DNA of 64,000 nucleotides from Isoetes taiwanensis (Eukaryota; Streptophyta; Lycopodiopsida; Isoetales; Isoetaceae): assembly GCA_021234155.1 (NCBI GenBank), contig JAJEKV010000011.1:15762441-15826440 (forward strand), read 5' to 3'. Below are positions 62,381-64,000 of the stretch, one piece after another. A model generated the notes under the pieces. It was not told where the DNA came from. It did not search any database and was given only the letters and a program-made list of their open reading frames with translations. Position numbers and translations under genes: made by a program. Positions within the stretch are counted from its first letter, which is position 1, and each line of letters starts with the position of its first letter.

Positions 62381-63072
62381 AGTCTTCTCCTTTGGCAGTC
62401 CTTAAAGCTTCGGCTGCTGCAGATGCTTTATTTTCTTAGGACGGTCTGTTGCATCCGACCTTGACGGAAATCAAGACGGTATGAAGGGTTACAGCTGCAC
62501 TTCGTTCATTTTCTTCATCTATTCTCTCCCATTCTCTCCTTGCTTCGTCATTTCCGAAATGCTATGCAAATGAATTATTTCCCAAATCTCCATGGCCTGC
62601 GCAGAGCATATAGAGCTTATTTGGTTTTAGTCGGAATGACCAAATTTTGACCTGTTCGTGCCAGATTTAAAGAAACTGGATCCTGGCACCTGTTTCTTGC
62701 TTCTGCTTTGGTCAAAGTTTTTCTTTAGGCTCGAAGTTTTGCTTTGGTCTCGAAGATTTTTTTCCATCGTCCAATGTAACAATGTATGTATGATTTGTTG
62801 CGAGAACAAGCATCTGCTCTTGCAGTATAATTTTTGTTCCTTTCGTTGTTCAGGCTCCACTTCTTGCCATTAGGTATACAAAGTTCACTTATGTAAAAGT
62901 TTTTCTTCTCCCTTTTTTCGATGTGGGCTGCTCGAAAATTTGCCCCAAGGCGATCTGGATCAACACTGTCAAGAATTTACTCAAATCCATTTGCAATTCA
63001 TGCTTAGAATACTCCAGAAACAGGAACTGTCTATGGGAAATCAGATCCAGCGTATTGCCCTGCTTGAAAAGG
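62381..63072 (+). pseudogene. Exon-like pieces of an unidentified gene
   Basis: Piece 1 starts at ATG 62378 and reads MESSPLAVLKASAAADALFS, then TAG (62437-62439), then DGLLHPTLTEIKT to a donor-like acg|gtatga (62478). Piece 2 (62943-63072) reads LDQHCQEFTQIHLQFMLRIL and QKQELSMGNQIQRIALLEK up to a consensus donor (aaag|gtatgt). Piece 2 is amphipathic and probably coiled-coil. They look like the first exons of one plus-strand gene, with a nonsense codon in the first. I do not recognise the family. Further exons would lie right of the window or be lost. Confidence 0.35.
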
Positions 63073-63905
63073 TATGTTTTTTAATCCGTTTTTCATTCTT
63101 TTGCACTGCAGATTCAGAACTGGATCGCTTACTTCTTCTAAAATTCTCTGATTCGATCAGTCCCTTTTCTAGAAATGCTCTGTTGGTCTGTTCCACAGTT
63201 CAGAAAAAAAAGCTTCATAATCGATCATTTTTTTTTCCCGCAAATGGGTCAAAGATACATTCCAATAATCCGTTTTCTCTTATGATTGCATGGGGCGATC
63301 TATCTTGCTTGCATATTATATTTGAAAATCGTTAGATTCTTCCCTGTTAAGAATCTGTCACGATCTCCTTTCAAATAATAGGATACAACAGAGCTATTTT
63401 TGCAATGTTTTCTCTCGTAGATCTGCCATAGCAAGAAAACAAAATCAAAGCTTTAGAACAAGAAGTTTTTAAACTTAACGGGATGTAAAGGCTACTGATG
63501 TGTCTACAGAGGTCCTCCAACTCCACAGGTCGTTATGATTTTGTGCAGAAAAGTGCAGATAATAATTGACGAGTTCATCTAGAATCTGCAGATTATTCCT
63601 GATCAGAAAATTTGAAAACATTGTGTAAAAATGCACAATCGATGGATGAAAAGTGTAAATGGCACAGTTTATTAGTCGTGTTTAGCTTCTAATTACTTTT
63701 ATTCACAGAGGAATTGCATACTCTTTCCAAAATCATAGTGACCAATATGTAGATATATATAATACTACAAACTATGAGCTTTTTTTAGGATAGTTTTTAA
63801 AATTTTGCAATCTAATGTGTTAAATGCCACTGCTTAAAATGCCAGTGCTAGCCTTTATCATTCCTATTGCCACTGCCCCCTTATCGAGCCACTATCACTC
63901 CGAAC
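63073..63905. other. No gene recognised
   Basis: AT-rich. The word ctgcagat and related (tgcagaa, gcagataat) recur around 63540-63600. No domain or element end is found. Confidence 0.35.
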
Positions 63906-63909
63906 CTTA

Positions 63910-64000
63910 AAATTTTTAACCTATAACACAAATTATTACATTACATGCCTTAAAATTAAATTCCCCCTTAAACCCCCCTTTGTTTGGGTGCATATTCACA
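63910..64000. repeat. Terminus of the fold-back repeat family, cut by the window edge
   Basis: The stretch ccttaaaattaaattccccc followed by ttaaacccccctttg and tttgggtgcatattca is the reverse complement of 14515-14590 with few differences. It shows the family is dispersed and present in both orientations. Confidence 0.7.

Overview
The window reads as nuclear DNA of a land plant. It is AT-rich, with spliced genes, a pentatricopeptide-repeat pseudogene, plant-type Copia, CACTA, hAT and LINE elements, and long stretches without genes. The three intact genes belong to a glycosyltransferase-2 (GT2) group known from mosses and ascomycete fungi and distinct from plant CesA/Csl proteins. From this, and from the style of the LINEs, I infer a seedless plant, most likely a fern. 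That placement is an inference.

Layout. 1-9.2 kb holds no recognisable gene, only a LINE 3' end and weak repeats. 9.3-11.4 kb is GT2 gene 1. 11.4-18.5 kb is repeat-rich: a fold-back element, a LINE tail and small tandem repeats. 18.6-22.1 kb has a PPR pseudogene split by a hAT-like MITE, then a decayed ALKBH10-type RNA-demethylase pseudogene. 22.3-25.6 kb is a young, internally deleted Copia element. 25.8-27.7 kb carries NUP155-like exon remnants on the minus strand, head to head with GT2 gene 2 (27.7-29.7 kb). 31.7-40.3 kb is bounded by CACTA ends with a TAA target duplication and contains no visible transposase. 40.85-51.15 kb is a tandem array of the form R-X-R-X-R. Each X is an inverted copy of the NUP155/GT2-2 upstream region with the first 76 codons of GT2 gene 2. 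The middle R holds a LINE that itself holds another LINE. 51.5-56.6 kb is a second, badly decayed GC-rich LINE, followed by a minus-strand LINE fragment. GT2 gene 3 is at 60.0-62.05 kb. Its downstream flank holds exon-like pieces of an unidentified gene and, at the window edge, a copy of the fold-back element's terminus.

How it fits together. The three GT2 genes share one phase-0 intron at the same codon, the same catalytic motifs (D, DxD, TED, QRERW) and the same membrane topology, so they form a dispersed tandem family of probable beta-glucan-type polysaccharide synthases. Most of the remaining sequence records how the cluster was copied, cut and filled with transposons. Spliced coordinates, element ends and target duplications were read by eye. 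No database search was run.
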